A stretch of 64,000 nucleotides of DNA, taken from positions 699,042 to 763,041 of the forward strand of contig NZ_JACWAB010000001.1 in the NCBI RefSeq assembly GCF_020483305.1. The letters run 5' to 3'. A program made the position numbers and the translations under genes. Below are positions 27,296 through 36,722 of the stretch, in pieces (within the stretch, counting starts at the first letter, position 1; each line of letters begins with the position of its first letter). Origin of the DNA: Arthrobacter sp. UM1. Lineage in GTDB: Bacteria; Actinomycetota; Actinomycetes; Actinomycetales; Micrococcaceae. The notes under the pieces are model-generated. The model was given only the letters and a program-made list of their open reading frames with translations. It searched no databases and had not been told where the DNA came from.

Positions 27296-30226
27296 TCACT
27301 TCTTCCCGGAGTCCGCTCCTCCCGACCCCTGGCCCGACTGGGCCTGCCGGTCTTCCGCGTCGAGAGCCTGCTGGAGAGCCTTCTTCAGCTCGTCCTGCGC
27401 CTGGCCGTATCCGGCGAAGTCCCCCTTGGCGAGGGCCTCCTGACCCTTCTTCATGGCGTCCGACGCCCGCTTGAGCGCCTGCCGCACCTCCGTGGACTGG
27501 GCCGGCTTCGAGGAGGACTTCTCCCCGCCCGGCTTCGTGTCCTCCGCAGGCTGCGACTGCTTCGCGGCGTACCCCTCGAAGACCTGGTCCAGTGCTTCGT
27601 CCAGGGTGTTCGCGAAACCCACCTGGTCGCCGAAGTTCACGAGCACCCTGCGCAGCGTGGGCATCTTGATGCCGCTCTTGGCCTGCACGTAGACCGGCTG
27701 GACGTAGAGGATGCCGTCGCCGGCCGGCAGCGAGAGGAGGTTTCCGCTGATGACCTCCGAGGCGCCGGAGCGCAGGAGGTTGAGCTCCTTGCCCACCGTG
27801 GGGTCCGAGGTGAACTTGGTCTGCGCCTGGCCCGGGCCGGGGACCACCGTGTCCCTCGGCAGCTCGAGCAGGGTCAGCTTGCCGTAGCCGTCCGCCACGC
27901 GGCCCTTCTGCGAGCCGGCGTCGCCGTTGGCGGAGAGGAAGCCGTACATGACGTCCCTCTGCTGGCCGTTCTTCACGTTGTTGGAGATGAAGGGGCTCGT
28001 CAGCGAGAAGGCCGCCTTGTCCTCCCCCGGCAGGCGCAGGCTCATGTAGTACGGCGGCTGCTGCTGCCGGGTCGAGGACGTGGGGTCGTTCGGCACCACC
28101 CAGGCGTCGTCGCTCGTGAAGAGCCGCGCGGCGTCCGTGACGTGGTAGCGGCCGAGCATCTCCCGCTGGACCTTGAACTGGTCCTGCGGGTACCGCACGT
28201 GCGAGAGCAGCTCCCCGCTCATCTCCGAGCGGGGCTTGACGGTGCCCGGGTAGAGCTTCTCCCAGGCCTTGAGCACCGGGTCCTCGTCCCACGCGTAGAG
28301 CGAGACCGAGCCGTCATAGGCGTCCACCGTGGCCTTGACCGAGTTGCGCATGTAGTTGGCCCGCTTGACCGGCTGGGCGCTGCGGCTGCCCTCGGCCGTG
28401 GCCGCGTCGCTCGTGGCGCTGTTGAGCTCCGTGGGGGTCGAGTACGGGTACTTGTCCGAGACGGTGTACGCGTCCACGATCCACTTGATGCGTCCGTCCA
28501 CGACAGCGGGGTACGCGTTGTCGTCCACCGTGAGGTAGGGCGCCGCCTCGGCGACGCGCTGGCGCGGGTCCCGGTTGTAGAGGATCTGCGACTCGGGGTG
28601 CACCCCGTTGGAGAGCAGGATGTTCGCCGAGCCGAACTTCAGCGCGTAGGCGAGGCGCGCCACGGGGTTGTCGAGCCGCGGACCGCCGTTGCCCTTGAAG
28701 GACGTCTTGGACTCCTCCGAGGAGGTGTCCGTGTTCTGCGGCCGGTCGATCTCCTGCGGGGCCTGCCCCTCCGGCGCGCCCACGATCGAGTAGTCCGGGG
28801 ACTTCTGCCCGAAGTACACGCGCGGCTCGTAGTCCCCGTCCTTGCCGAGCTGGCCGCTCGTGGGGATGCCGGACTGCATGAAGTCCGGCTTCCCGTCCGA
28901 GGCCACCTTGGAGCCGTAGGCGGCGACGACGCCGTAGCCGTGCGTGTACACGAGGTGCCGGTTGAACCACGAGTCCGGGGAGCCGTCCACGTTGAGCTCG
29001 CGCACCGCGATGACCGTGTCCTGGACCTTCCCGTCCAGGGTGTAGCGGTCCACGTTGAGCTGCTCCGGGAACTGGTAGTACGGGCGGTACTGCTGCAGCT
29101 GCGCGAACGCGTTGGAGACGACGCTCGGATCCAGCAGCCGGACGTTGTCCAGCGAGGCGGCGTCCTGGCTGAGGGCGGACGCGCTGGCCTTCGTGGTGGC
29201 GTCATACTGCTTGACCTGGATCTTGTCCAGGCCGTAGGCGGCCCGCGTTCCCTCGATGTTGTGCTTGATGAACTCGCTCTCCTTGGACTGCGCGCTCGGC
29301 GTGACGACGAACCGCTGCACGCCCCACGGGAACGCGATGCCCGCGAGGAGCCCCGTGACGAGGAGGCTCGCGATGCCGACGACGGGCAGCTTCCAGCGGT
29401 TGGTCCGCACGGCGACGACGAAGAGCGCCGCGACGACGAGGCACGCCGCCGCCAGGATCCCCATCGTGGGGATCCTCGCGTTGACGTCTGTGTAGAGCGC
29501 ACCCGCCCAGGAGCCGTTGGGCTCCGTCATCATCCGGTAGCGGGCAAGCCAGAACCGCACCGCCGCCATGGCCAGGACGGCCGCGGCTGCGACCGTCACC
29601 TGGATCTTGGCCCGCCGGGCCACGAACATGCGCTGCGGGCGGAACGCGATGAAGCCGTACAGGTAGTTGAAGACGAGGACGGCCGCGAGCGCCGTCGTCG
29701 TCACCGAGAGGAGCAGGCCCGCGACGAAGGAGAGGGCGGGGAGGACCATGACGTAGAAGGACGCGTCGTGCCCGAAGACCGGGTCTGCGGAGCCGAAGGG
29801 CTCCGCGGCGAACGCGAGCACCACGGTCTTCCACTGGGGCGCGCCGGCCACCGCGCTCATCACGCCGAGGAGCGCCGGGAGGCCCCACACGATGAGCGGC
29901 TTGAGGGCCGTGATCCTCTGCTGGTACAGCCGCAGCACGTCCGTCGAGTACTCGGAGGAGCCGCTGCAGAACAGGCGCCGCAGGACGAAGTGGAGCGGCA
30001 CCGAGACGAGGAGGAAGACGCCGAGCCACGTGAGCGCCGCGTAGAGGAGGTTCCGGCCGAAGACGGAGCCGAAGCCGAGCTCCTGGAACCACAGCAGGTC
30101 CGTGTACTTCTCCAGCAGGATCCTGAGGAGCAGGACGGCGACGACGAGGGCCGCTCCCCACCTCAGATAGCGCGGCGTGCGCTGGCTGCGGGGCGGCTTG
30201 GACGGACGGGAGGCTCTGGCGCTCAT
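27296..30226 (-). CDS. UPF0182 family large membrane protein
   Basis: A 976-residue protein of the UPF0182 family. About seven transmembrane helices occupy the first 320 residues (for example GAALVVAVLLLRILLEKYTD and the conserved DLLWFQELGFGSVFGRNLLY start). A large extracytoplasmic domain follows, with NPDSWFNRHLVYTHGYG-type SPDSWFNRHLVYTHGYGVVA near residue 420. The C-terminal 80 residues are charged and low complexity. No enzymatic function is established for the family. It follows the YlbL-like gene as in mycobacteria. Confidence 0.95.
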   Translation of the reverse strand: MSARASRPSKPPRSQRTPRYLRWGAALVVAVLLLRILLEKYTDLLWFQELGFGSVFGRNLLYAALTWLGVFLLVSVPLHFVLRRLFCSGSSEYSTDVLRLYQQRITALKPLIVWGLPALLGVMSAVAGAPQWKTVVLAFAAEPFGSADPVFGHDASFYVMVLPALSFVAGLLLSVTTTALAAVLVFNYLYGFIAFRPQRMFVARRAKIQVTVAAAAVLAMAAVRFWLARYRMMTEPNGSWAGALYTDVNARIPTMGILAAACLVVAALFVVAVRTNRWKLPVVGIASLLVTGLLAGIAFPWGVQRFVVTPSAQSKESEFIKHNIEGTRAAYGLDKIQVKQYDATTKASASALSQDAASLDNVRLLDPSVVSNAFAQLQQYRPYYQFPEQLNVDRYTLDGKVQDTVIAVRELNVDGSPDSWFNRHLVYTHGYGVVAAYGSKVASDGKPDFMQSGIPTSGQLGKDGDYEPRVYFGQKSPDYSIVGAPEGQAPQEIDRPQNTDTSSEESKTSFKGNGGPRLDNPVARLAYALKFGSANILLSNGVHPESQILYNRDPRQRVAEAAPYLTVDDNAYPAVVDGRIKWIVDAYTVSDKYPYSTPTELNSATSDAATAEGSRSAQPVKRANYMRNSVKATVDAYDGSVSLYAWDEDPVLKAWEKLYPGTVKPRSEMSGELLSHVRYPQDQFKVQREMLGRYHVTDAARLFTSDDAWVVPNDPTSSTRQQQPPYYMSLRLPGEDKAAFSLTSPFISNNVKNGQQRDVMYGFLSANGDAGSQKGRVADGYGKLTLLELPRDTVVPGPGQAQTKFTSDPTVGKELNLLRSGASEVISGNLLSLPAGDGILYVQPVYVQAKSGIKMPTLRRVLVNFGDQVGFANTLDEALDQVFEGYAAKQSQPAEDTKPGGEKSSSKPAQSTEVRQALKRASDAMKKGQEALAKGDFAGYGQAQDELKKALQQALDAEDRQAQSGQGSGGADSGKK

Positions 30227-30325
30227 GCTTTCCTTGCGTCAGCGGGGTGGACCGGCCGCAGCCGGCGGTCCGACCACGTGCTTCCCTCTATTCTCCCCGA
30301 AGTCGGCGCGGAAGGGGAGTCCGCG

Positions 30326-31462
30326 TCAGCCGCAGGTCGGGAAGGCGTCCGGCTTCTGGGACGGCGTCTGGCCGCGTCCGATCGCCTCGACCGCCGTGTA
30401 GGCCTGGCTGAGCGACTGCACGCGCACCACGGTGAGGCCGTCCGGGACGTGCCCCGTGACGTCGCCGCAGTTGGAGGCGGGGGCGAGGAAGTACTCGGCG
30501 CCGTCCCGCCGGGCCGCCGCCATCTTCTGCTGGATGCCGCCGATGGGGCCCACCCGGCCCTCGGCGTCGATGGTGCCGGTGCCCGCGATCGAGCGGCCGC
30601 CCGTGAGGTCCCCCGGCTCGATCTCGTCCAGGATGCCGAGCGCGAACATCATCCCCGCGCTCGGGCCGCCGACGTTCTGGAGGTTGAAGGTCGGGGTGAA
30701 CGGGAAGTCGAAGTCGTTCTTGAGGAGGACTCCCAGCACGTACGCGCCGTCCTTCTTGACGGGCTTGAGGGTCAGCTCCTTCGTGGCGCCCGCGCGGCGG
30801 ACGGTGACCGCCAGGGGCGCTCCGCCGCTCTTGGCCACGCTCTTGCGCAGCGAGGCGACGTCCGCGGCGGGGGCCCCGCCGACCTTCTCGATGACGTCCC
30901 CCTTCTTCAGGACGCCCTGGGCGGGCGTGCCGAGGACGACGTCCTGGACCGAGAGTCGGCGCGTGAAGGCGATGTGCTGGTGCGAGAGGGCGGCGGCGAC
31001 GGCGGAGGACTGCGAGTTGTCCATCTCGAGCCGGTTGCTCTCGGTGATCTGCTGGCGGGAGACGTTCGGCGGGTACACCTCATCCACCGGCAGGACGCGG
31101 CTCTGCCCGCCCAGCCACGCCTTGACGAGGTCCACGCCGTGGACGCTCTGGTCCGGGCCGCCCGTCACGTACACCGTGGTCATCCTCAGCTCGCCCTTGG
31201 CAGGGTGCTCGGGGCGGCCCTTGATCTCGATGACGTTCTTGCCCTCCTCCTGGCCGAGGACGTTGAACGTGGGGCCGGGCGACTCGATGACGTACGGGTA
31301 CGGCACCGCGAACAGGCCGGCGACGACGGCGAAGGCGGCCGTCCACGCGGCCACGGGCGCGGCCCAGCGCTTGATCCGGCCGCGGCGCTCGGCCCGGTGA
31401 GAGCCGGAGCGGGACCCCTCGTCGTCGGGCTGGGCGTCCGCGGAGGAGGGGTCGATCTGCAT
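30326..31462 (-). CDS. YlbL-like membrane PDZ protein with Lon-type (S16) protease domain
   Basis: A 378-residue protein with one N-terminal transmembrane helix (about residues 32-52), a PDZ domain (about 160-240) and a Lon-like serine/lysine protease domain. The catalytic Ser is in GGPSAGMMFALGILDE and the Lys in IGGIQQKMAAARRDGA. Such proteins are surface-anchored proteases; a substrate is not known here. A GATAAT hexamer 8 nt before the ATG, without a ribosome site, suggests a near-leaderless transcript. Confidence 0.93.
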   Translation of the reverse strand: MQIDPSSADAQPDDEGSRSGSHRAERRGRIKRWAAPVAAWTAAFAVVAGLFAVPYPYVIESPGPTFNVLGQEEGKNVIEIKGRPEHPAKGELRMTTVYVTGGPDQSVHGVDLVKAWLGGQSRVLPVDEVYPPNVSRQQITESNRLEMDNSQSSAVAAALSHQHIAFTRRLSVQDVVLGTPAQGVLKKGDVIEKVGGAPAADVASLRKSVAKSGGAPLAVTVRRAGATKELTLKPVKKDGAYVLGVLLKNDFDFPFTPTFNLQNVGGPSAGMMFALGILDEIEPGDLTGGRSIAGTGTIDAEGRVGPIGGIQQKMAAARRDGAEYFLAPASNCGDVTGHVPDGLTVVRVQSLSQAYTAVEAIGRGQTPSQKPDAFPTCG

Positions 31463-31470
31463 GGCGCTAG

Positions 31471-31476
31471 ATTATC
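31471..31476 (-). promoter_or_regulatory. Candidate -10 box of the YlbL-like gene
   Basis: GATAAT on the minus strand lies 8 nt upstream of the ATG. A start point next to the start codon is expected. Confidence 0.45.
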
Positions 31477-31515
31477 GTGTTCGCTCTGCGGCGGAACGCA
31501 CGCCGCTTCCGAGTG

Positions 31516-31540
31516 CATTCCCAGAGGGCTCTCGTAGCCT
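31516..31540 (+). promoter_or_regulatory. DUF2342-gene promoter with CATTCCCAGA and TAGCCT
   Basis: ATTCCCAG (31517-31524) precedes TAGCCT (31535-31540) by 10 nt. This is a close relative of the hpf and TPM promoters, where the distance is 11 nt. Confidence 0.4.
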
Positions 31541-31580
31541 GAAGGGCAAGACAACCGGGCGACGAGAGGACCAGTCAGCC

Positions 31581-32963
31581 ATGAACCAGAACCCGTTCGG
31601 AGAAGGCGGACTCGGAGACGGAGAGTCGTTCGAGGAGCTCGCGCGGCGCCTGCAGAGCCTGCTCGGCAACGGCGGAGCGGACCTCTCCCCCGAGGAGCGG
31701 CGAGAGCTTTCCGAGAAGCTCGGCCTCCCCGAGGACCCCGCGGCCCTGCAGCAGATGATGAGCCAGGCCCGGAACATGATGTTCTCGATGTCCAACCCAG
31801 AGTCCTCCTGGACGCAGGCCCGCGAGTCGGCCCGCCAGGCGGCGTCCGCCAAGCCGGTGGAGACGAGCGAGAAGGAGAAGGCCGAGGTGCGGGACGCCTT
31901 CCGCCTGGCCTCCCTCTGGCTGGACGAGTCCACGTCCTTCGAGGCCCCCGCCGTCGCGCCCCGCGCCTACTCGCCCCGCCAGTGGGCCGAGGCGTCCTTC
32001 GCCGCGTTCAAGGACATGACCGAGCCCGTGGCCGCGTCCCTCTCCCAGGCGATGAAAGACGCCGTGGCCTCGCAGATGCCGGAGGAGATGAAGGCCATGC
32101 TGGGGCAGTCCTCCGCCATGATGGACTCGATGGCCCAGTCGGTCTTCGCGCTCCAGCTCGGCCAGAGCGTGGGGACGCTCGCGCTCGAGGTGCTCTCCGC
32201 CTCGGACATCGGCGTCCCGCTCGTCAAGGACGGCCTCGCCCTGGTGCCCGCGAACATCGCCGGATTCGCGGAGGGGCTCGAGGTGGGCGAGGACGAGGTG
32301 CGCATCTACATCGCCCTGCGTGAGGAGGCCCATGCCCGCCTCTTCCACCGGGCGCCCTGGCTCCGCGCCCACGTCTTCTCCGCCATCCGGGACTTCGCCG
32401 AGGGCATCGAGATCGACACGGACAAGATCGGCGAGGCGGCCCGGGAGATCGACCCGTCCGACGCGGGCTCGCTCGAGCAGGTCCTGAGCGGCGGCGTCTT
32501 CCAGCCGGCCAACACGCCGGCGCAGGAGGCCGCCCTCGAGCGCCTCGAGACGCTGCTGGCCCTCATCGAGGGGTGGGTGGACGTCGTCGCCAACCAGGCG
32601 GCCGCGCGGCTGCCCGGAGCGTCCGCGCTCGCCGAGACCATCCGCCGGCGCCGCGCCACGCAGGGACCGGCAGAGCAGACCTTCGCCCGACTCGTGGGAC
32701 TCGAGCTGCGCCCCCGCCGCCTCCGGGACGCCGCGAGCCTCTTCCGGATCATCGAGGAGGAGAAGGGACAGGAGGGCCGGGACTCCGTGTGGAGCCACCC
32801 GGACCTCATCCCCGGCTCGCAGGACCTCGACGACCCGGCCGGCTACAACCAGCGCCAGGAGGAGCAGGCCGCGGCCGAGGCCGACGTGGATGCCGAGCTC
32901 GCCAAGCTCCTGGCCGGCGGCTACGACTCGCCGGAGGAGGACCGGGGCTCCGAGGAGGGCTGA
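31581..32963 (+). CDS. DUF2342 zinc-dependent metalloprotease-like protein
   Basis: A 460-residue protein of the DUF2342 family (annotated as zinc-dependent metalloprotease; Rv3195-like). It is soluble, with an N-terminal low-complexity start and a central ALREEAHARLFHRAPWLRAH carrying the family's E-x-A-H-x-R motif, plus DFAEGIEID near residue 275. No experimental function is known to me. GAGAGGA lies about 11 nt before the ATG. The last 43 bp overlap the oppositely oriented metallopeptidase gene. Confidence 0.88.
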   Translation: MNQNPFGEGGLGDGESFEELARRLQSLLGNGGADLSPEERRELSEKLGLPEDPAALQQMMSQARNMMFSMSNPESSWTQARESARQAASAKPVETSEKEKAEVRDAFRLASLWLDESTSFEAPAVAPRAYSPRQWAEASFAAFKDMTEPVAASLSQAMKDAVASQMPEEMKAMLGQSSAMMDSMAQSVFALQLGQSVGTLALEVLSASDIGVPLVKDGLALVPANIAGFAEGLEVGEDEVRIYIALREEAHARLFHRAPWLRAHVFSAIRDFAEGIEIDTDKIGEAAREIDPSDAGSLEQVLSGGVFQPANTPAQEAALERLETLLALIEGWVDVVANQAAARLPGASALAETIRRRRATQGPAEQTFARLVGLELRPRRLRDAASLFRIIEEEKGQEGRDSVWSHPDLIPGSQDLDDPAGYNQRQEEQAAAEADVDAELAKLLAGGYDSPEEDRGSEEG

Positions 32964-33538
32964 CTGTCCGGCTCCCGGAGCCTCATGCCGTGCTCGACGC
33001 CGGCCAGGTAGGCCCTGGCCTCGTCCGTCCGCGGATACCGCCGGCAGAGCGCCCAGAAGCGCGGCGAGTGGCTGGGCTCGATGAGATGCGCGAGCTCGTG
33101 GACGATGACGGAGTCCACAACCCACTCCGGCATGCCCGCCAGCACGTGCGAGAGCCGGATGGTCCGGGCCCGGATCGAGGCCGAGCCCCAGCGGGTGCTC
33201 TGATTGGTGACCCACTCGATGGAGGCAGGCGGCTCGAGGCCCGGGAAGTGCTCGCCGATGAGCCGCTCCGCGCGGACCGCGAGCGCAGAGGCGCCGGCGG
33301 GCCCGAGATCGGGACTGCGGTCCCGTGCGTTGCGCTCACGGACGAGGACCCGTTCCACCACGCGGCGGATGAGCCCCTCCTCCTCGGCCGAGCGGCGGGC
33401 GGGAGCCAGGACGAGGACGCGGTCCCCCTCGCGCCGCGCCGAGATGGTCCGGGTCCTGCGCGTCGAGCGCCGGACGGCGATCCGCTGGGCGCCGAGCGCC
33501 GTCGTGATCTCCCGCAGCTCGTCCGGAGCGGCGGCCAT
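32921..33538 (-). CDS. YgjP-like (M48-type) metallopeptidase
   Basis: A 205-residue protein with the zinc-binding HELAHLIEPSHSPRFW near residue 145, followed by a Cys-Arg-Arg-Tyr segment typical of the YgjP/WSS1-like M48 metallopeptidases. The upstream NQSTRWGSAS motif is conserved in the family. The ATG overlaps the uvrD2 stop by one base (TGATG), so it is translationally coupled. Its 3' end overlaps DUF2342 tail-to-tail by 43 bp. Confidence 0.9.
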   Translation of the reverse strand: MAAAPDELREITTALGAQRIAVRRSTRRTRTISARREGDRVLVLAPARRSAEEEGLIRRVVERVLVRERNARDRSPDLGPAGASALAVRAERLIGEHFPGLEPPASIEWVTNQSTRWGSASIRARTIRLSHVLAGMPEWVVDSVIVHELAHLIEPSHSPRFWALCRRYPRTDEARAYLAGVEHGMRLREPDSQPSSEPRSSSGES

Positions 33539-35643
33539 CAGGAGCCCCGGTGGGTCGAGACGATCTCGAGGACCGTCTCCCCGTAGCGCTCGATCTTCGA
33601 GGCGCCGACGCCGGAGATGCGGGCCAGCTCCTGCGGCGAGGACGGCAGGGCCTCCGCGAGGAGCATGAGGGTGGCGTCGGTGAAGACGACGAAGGCGGGC
33701 TTGCCCGTGGACTCGGACTCGGAGGTGCGCCATGCCCGCAGCGCCTCGTAGACGGACTCGTTGAAGCTCAGCGGGCAGTCCGCGCAGTGGCGCAGCTTGC
33801 GCTCCTGCGGCGTGGCGAGCGCGCCCCCGCAGACCGAGCAGACGGCGGCCTTCGCGGGCTTGCGGCGGGCGGAGGCCCGCTCGCGGGAGGACACCTCGCC
33901 GTGCTTGGCCCGCACGTCCGGGGAGAGCGCGTGGAGGAACCGGGAGGGCTTGCGGCTCGCGGAGCCGCCCTGCGTGCGGGAGAGCGCCCAGGAGACGTGG
34001 AGCTGCCGGCGGGCGCGGGTGATGCCGACGTAGAGGAGGCGGCGCTCCTCGTCGATCTCGGCCTGGGTCTGCGCGTAGGAGATCGGCATGAGCCCCTCGC
34101 TCATCCCCGCGAGGTAGACCGCGTCCCACTCCAGGCCCTTGGCGGTGTGGATGGAGGCGAGCGTCACGCCGTCGAGCGTGGGGACGTGCGCGTTGGCCGC
34201 GCGGTCCGTCAGCTCGTCCACGACGTCCTGGAGCGAGGTCTCCTCGCCACGGCTCCGCCGGGCCTCCGCCACCTCGTCCGCCACGGCGACGAGGGCCGCG
34301 AGGGACTCCCAGCGCTCGCGCTGGGCGCCCGTCGTCGTCGGCGCTTCGGGACTGTAGCCGAGAGAGCTGAGGATGGTGCGCGCGAGCGCGGGGGCGTCCT
34401 CGCCGGGCTCGGCGGAGCGGGCGGCGGCGCGCAGCTGGAGGATGCCGTCCTTGACCTCCCGGCGCTCGTAGAAGCGCTCGGCGCCGCGGACCTTGTACGG
34501 GATGCCGGCCCGGGAGAGCGCCTCCTCGAAGGCCTGGGACTGTCCGTTGGTGCGGAAGAGGACGGCGATCTCGTGGGCCGGCGTGCCCTCCTTGACGGTG
34601 GCGGCGATGTGCTCGGCGAGGCCTGCCGCCTCCTCCGCGTCGTCGCGGAACTCGCCGAACATGACGGCCGGTCCGCTGGGGCGCTGGGCGCGCAGCTCGA
34701 GGGGCTCGGCCCAGCGGGCGTCCTCCCTCGGCGAGGCCTTGCGGGCCGCGAGGAGCTCGTTGGCCGCCTGGACCACCTGCGGGGTGGAGCGGTAGTCGCG
34801 GACGAGCTTGACCACGCGGGCGCCCTCGTAGCGGTGCGTGAACTCGAGCAGGTGCCGGCTCGAGGCGCCGGTGAAGCTGTAGATGGTCTGGCTCGCGTCG
34901 CCCACCACGCAGAGGTCGCTCCGCTCCCCCAGCCACAGGTCCAGGAGGCGCTGCTGCAGCGGGGAGACGTCCTGGTACTCGTCCACCACGAAGTGGCGGT
35001 ACTGCTGGCGGACCTGGGCGGCCACGCGCTCGTCGTCCTCGAGGATGCCGACGGTGAGGAGCAGGACGTCCTCGAAGTCGATGACGAGGCGCTCCTCCTT
35101 GAGGTCCTCGTACGCCTGGTAGAGGCGCGAGACGCTCCGCTGGTCGAATCCGGACGGCGCCTCCCGGCCGGGCGCCTTCGCGTAGCCCTCCGGCGTGAGC
35201 ATGGAGACCTTGGCCCACTCGATCTCGCCGGCGAGGTCCCGGATGGCGGCCCGGTCCGTGGAGATCCTCAGGCGGCGCGCCGCCTCGGCGATGAGCGCGG
35301 CCTTGTTCTCCACGAGCCGGTGGGGCGTCCCGCCGATGGCCTGGGGCCAGAAGTACTGCAGCTGGCGCAGAGCCGCCGAGTGGAAGGTGCGCGCCTGGAC
35401 GCCGCTCGCGCCGAGGGCCCTCAGGCGGGCCCGCATCTCCGCCGCCGCCCGGGCCGTGAACGTCACGGCGAGGACCTGCTGCGGGGTGTAGACGCCGCTC
35501 GCGACGCCGTAGGCGATCCGGTGCGTGATGGCGCGGGTCTTGCCCGTGCCGGCGCCGGCGAGGACCACCATGGGGCCGGTCAGGTGGGAGGCGACGTCGC
35601 GCTGCTCCGGGTCGAGCTGGTCCAGGATGTCGTCGGGGTTCAC
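33538..35643 (-). CDS. uvrD2: ATP-dependent DNA helicase UvrD2
   Basis: A 701-residue superfamily 1A helicase. Motifs: Walker A GAGTGKTRAITHR near residue 31, VDEYQDVSPLQQRLLDLWLG, VVGDASQTIYSFTGA, and TIHTAKGLEWDAVYLAGMS. A four-Cys element (CSVCGGALATPQERKLRHC) and a C-terminal HRDC domain (ELARISGVGASKIERYG) are diagnostic for UvrD2, the Ku-independent actinobacterial enzyme that needs the zinc module. It starts with GTG, overlapping the nudC stop as GTGA. Confidence 0.95.
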   Translation of the reverse strand: MNPDDILDQLDPEQRDVASHLTGPMVVLAGAGTGKTRAITHRIAYGVASGVYTPQQVLAVTFTARAAAEMRARLRALGASGVQARTFHSAALRQLQYFWPQAIGGTPHRLVENKAALIAEAARRLRISTDRAAIRDLAGEIEWAKVSMLTPEGYAKAPGREAPSGFDQRSVSRLYQAYEDLKEERLVIDFEDVLLLTVGILEDDERVAAQVRQQYRHFVVDEYQDVSPLQQRLLDLWLGERSDLCVVGDASQTIYSFTGASSRHLLEFTHRYEGARVVKLVRDYRSTPQVVQAANELLAARKASPREDARWAEPLELRAQRPSGPAVMFGEFRDDAEEAAGLAEHIAATVKEGTPAHEIAVLFRTNGQSQAFEEALSRAGIPYKVRGAERFYERREVKDGILQLRAAARSAEPGEDAPALARTILSSLGYSPEAPTTTGAQRERWESLAALVAVADEVAEARRSRGEETSLQDVVDELTDRAANAHVPTLDGVTLASIHTAKGLEWDAVYLAGMSEGLMPISYAQTQAEIDEERRLLYVGITRARRQLHVSWALSRTQGGSASRKPSRFLHALSPDVRAKHGEVSSRERASARRKPAKAAVCSVCGGALATPQERKLRHCADCPLSFNESVYEALRAWRTSESESTGKPAFVVFTDATLMLLAEALPSSPQELARISGVGASKIERYGETVLEIVSTHRGS

Positions 35644-36617
35644 TGGGCGGGTGCCTCCGCTTCCTTCCAGGCGGTGATGAGCGCGCGGGAGATGGACAGC
35701 GCGTTGGGGAGCTCGAGCTCGCCAGCGTCCACGGCGCGGTCCAGCTCAGCGCGGGTGAAGGCCTTGACGTGCGTGATCTCCACGCCGTCGGCCTGCGGGA
35801 CGCTCGAGGTCGTTGCGATGTAGCCGAGCATGAGCGAGCGCGGGAACGGCCACGGCTGGGCTCCGAGGTAGCGGACGCGATCGACGACGACGCCCGCCTC
35901 CTCCCGCAGCTCCCTCACCACGGCGGCCTCGGGGGTCTCGCTCGGCTCCACGAAGCCGGCGAGCGTCGAGTACCGCGAGGTGGGCCACGCGGCGTTGTGT
36001 CCCAGGACGATCCGGTCCTGCTCGTCCACGAGCGCCACGATGACCGCAGGGTCCGTGCGCGGGAAGAACTCGGTTCCGTCCTCCGGGTCCTCGCGCACCC
36101 ATCCGGAGGTCGTGGGGCGGGTGGGACGGCCGGTCTCCGGCGAGAACTCGTGCGTGGCATGCCACGCCATCACGGCCTGGGCCTGCGAGAGGGCGCTGAG
36201 GTAGGGGACGTCCTCCCCGGCCGAGGCGGCAGACATCTCCGTGCGGACCGTGGCCGCCTCGACCCCGGCTCGGCCGTCCTGGGTCTTCTTGCCCGTGCCC
36301 GGGCGCGCGCCGGTCCGTGCGAGCACGGCGACGACGGGCTCTCCGCCCTTCCCGAGGTCTCCGAGGGCCACGAGCGCCCGAGCCTCGTCAAGGTACGGAT
36401 CCGCGTCGCGGCGGGCGAGCAGGGCCCGGCGTCGGCCCTCCCCGACGAGGATGTGGCTCGGCAGGCGAGAGTCGCCGATGAGGACGGCGAACAGCGTCTC
36501 GGGGCGTTCCAGGGCCTCGGTGAGAAGCGTGTCCCCGGGCCGGTCCTCGGTGCGGCGGTCCAGGCCGTCGGCGGTCATCGGGGTGTGGGGAAGGACCGCG
36601 TGATCGAAGGAGGACAT
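35640..36617 (-). CDS. nudC: NAD(+) diphosphatase-like NUDIX hydrolase (NudC family), zinc ribbon lost
   Basis: A 325-residue NudC-like protein. The NUDIX box GFVEPSETPEAAVVRELREE lies near residue 215, and QPWPFPRSLM downstream is the NADH-diphosphatase signature; substrates would be NAD(H) and NAD-capped RNA. The region where NudC proteins carry zinc-ribbon cysteines (WHATHEFSPETGRPTRPTTS, then REDPEDG) has no cysteine at all. The start is ATG 36617 with no ribosome site but a TACGGT hexamer 7 nt upstream, suggesting a leaderless mRNA. It overlaps uvrD2 by 4 nt. Confidence 0.93.
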   Translation of the reverse strand: MSSFDHAVLPHTPMTADGLDRRTEDRPGDTLLTEALERPETLFAVLIGDSRLPSHILVGEGRRRALLARRDADPYLDEARALVALGDLGKGGEPVVAVLARTGARPGTGKKTQDGRAGVEAATVRTEMSAASAGEDVPYLSALSQAQAVMAWHATHEFSPETGRPTRPTTSGWVREDPEDGTEFFPRTDPAVIVALVDEQDRIVLGHNAAWPTSRYSTLAGFVEPSETPEAAVVRELREEAGVVVDRVRYLGAQPWPFPRSLMLGYIATTSSVPQADGVEITHVKAFTRAELDRAVDAGELELPNALSISRALITAWKEAEAPAQ

Positions 36618-36624
36618 GGACTTA

Positions 36625-36630
36625 ACCGTA
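36625..36630 (-). promoter_or_regulatory. Candidate -10 box of nudC
   Basis: TACGGT on the minus strand is 7 nt before the ATG. There is no ribosome binding site, consistent with leaderless initiation. Confidence 0.45.
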
Positions 36631-36682
36631 TCCCGGGCGGGCCCCGCTTCCCCGACGGCGAACGGCCTGTGCGAGCCGTCTC

Positions 36683-36716
36683 GTTCCCAGGAACCTTGAA
36701 CAATCTTCGGTAGCGT
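36683..36716 (+). promoter_or_regulatory. Promoter of the phosphotransferase gene: GTTCCCAGG, then TAGCGT
   Basis: TAGCGT (36711-36716) lies 6 nt before the GTG start. GTTCCCAG (36683-36690) is 20 nt further upstream, about one helical turn further than at hpf and the TPM gene. Confidence 0.35.
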
Positions 36717-36722
36717 GAAGGC

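Noticed and set aside
27161..31537. Plus-strand frame of 1458 codons opposite UPF0182 and YlbL-like genes
   Set aside because: Runs through the tRNA and several genes; antisense artefact.
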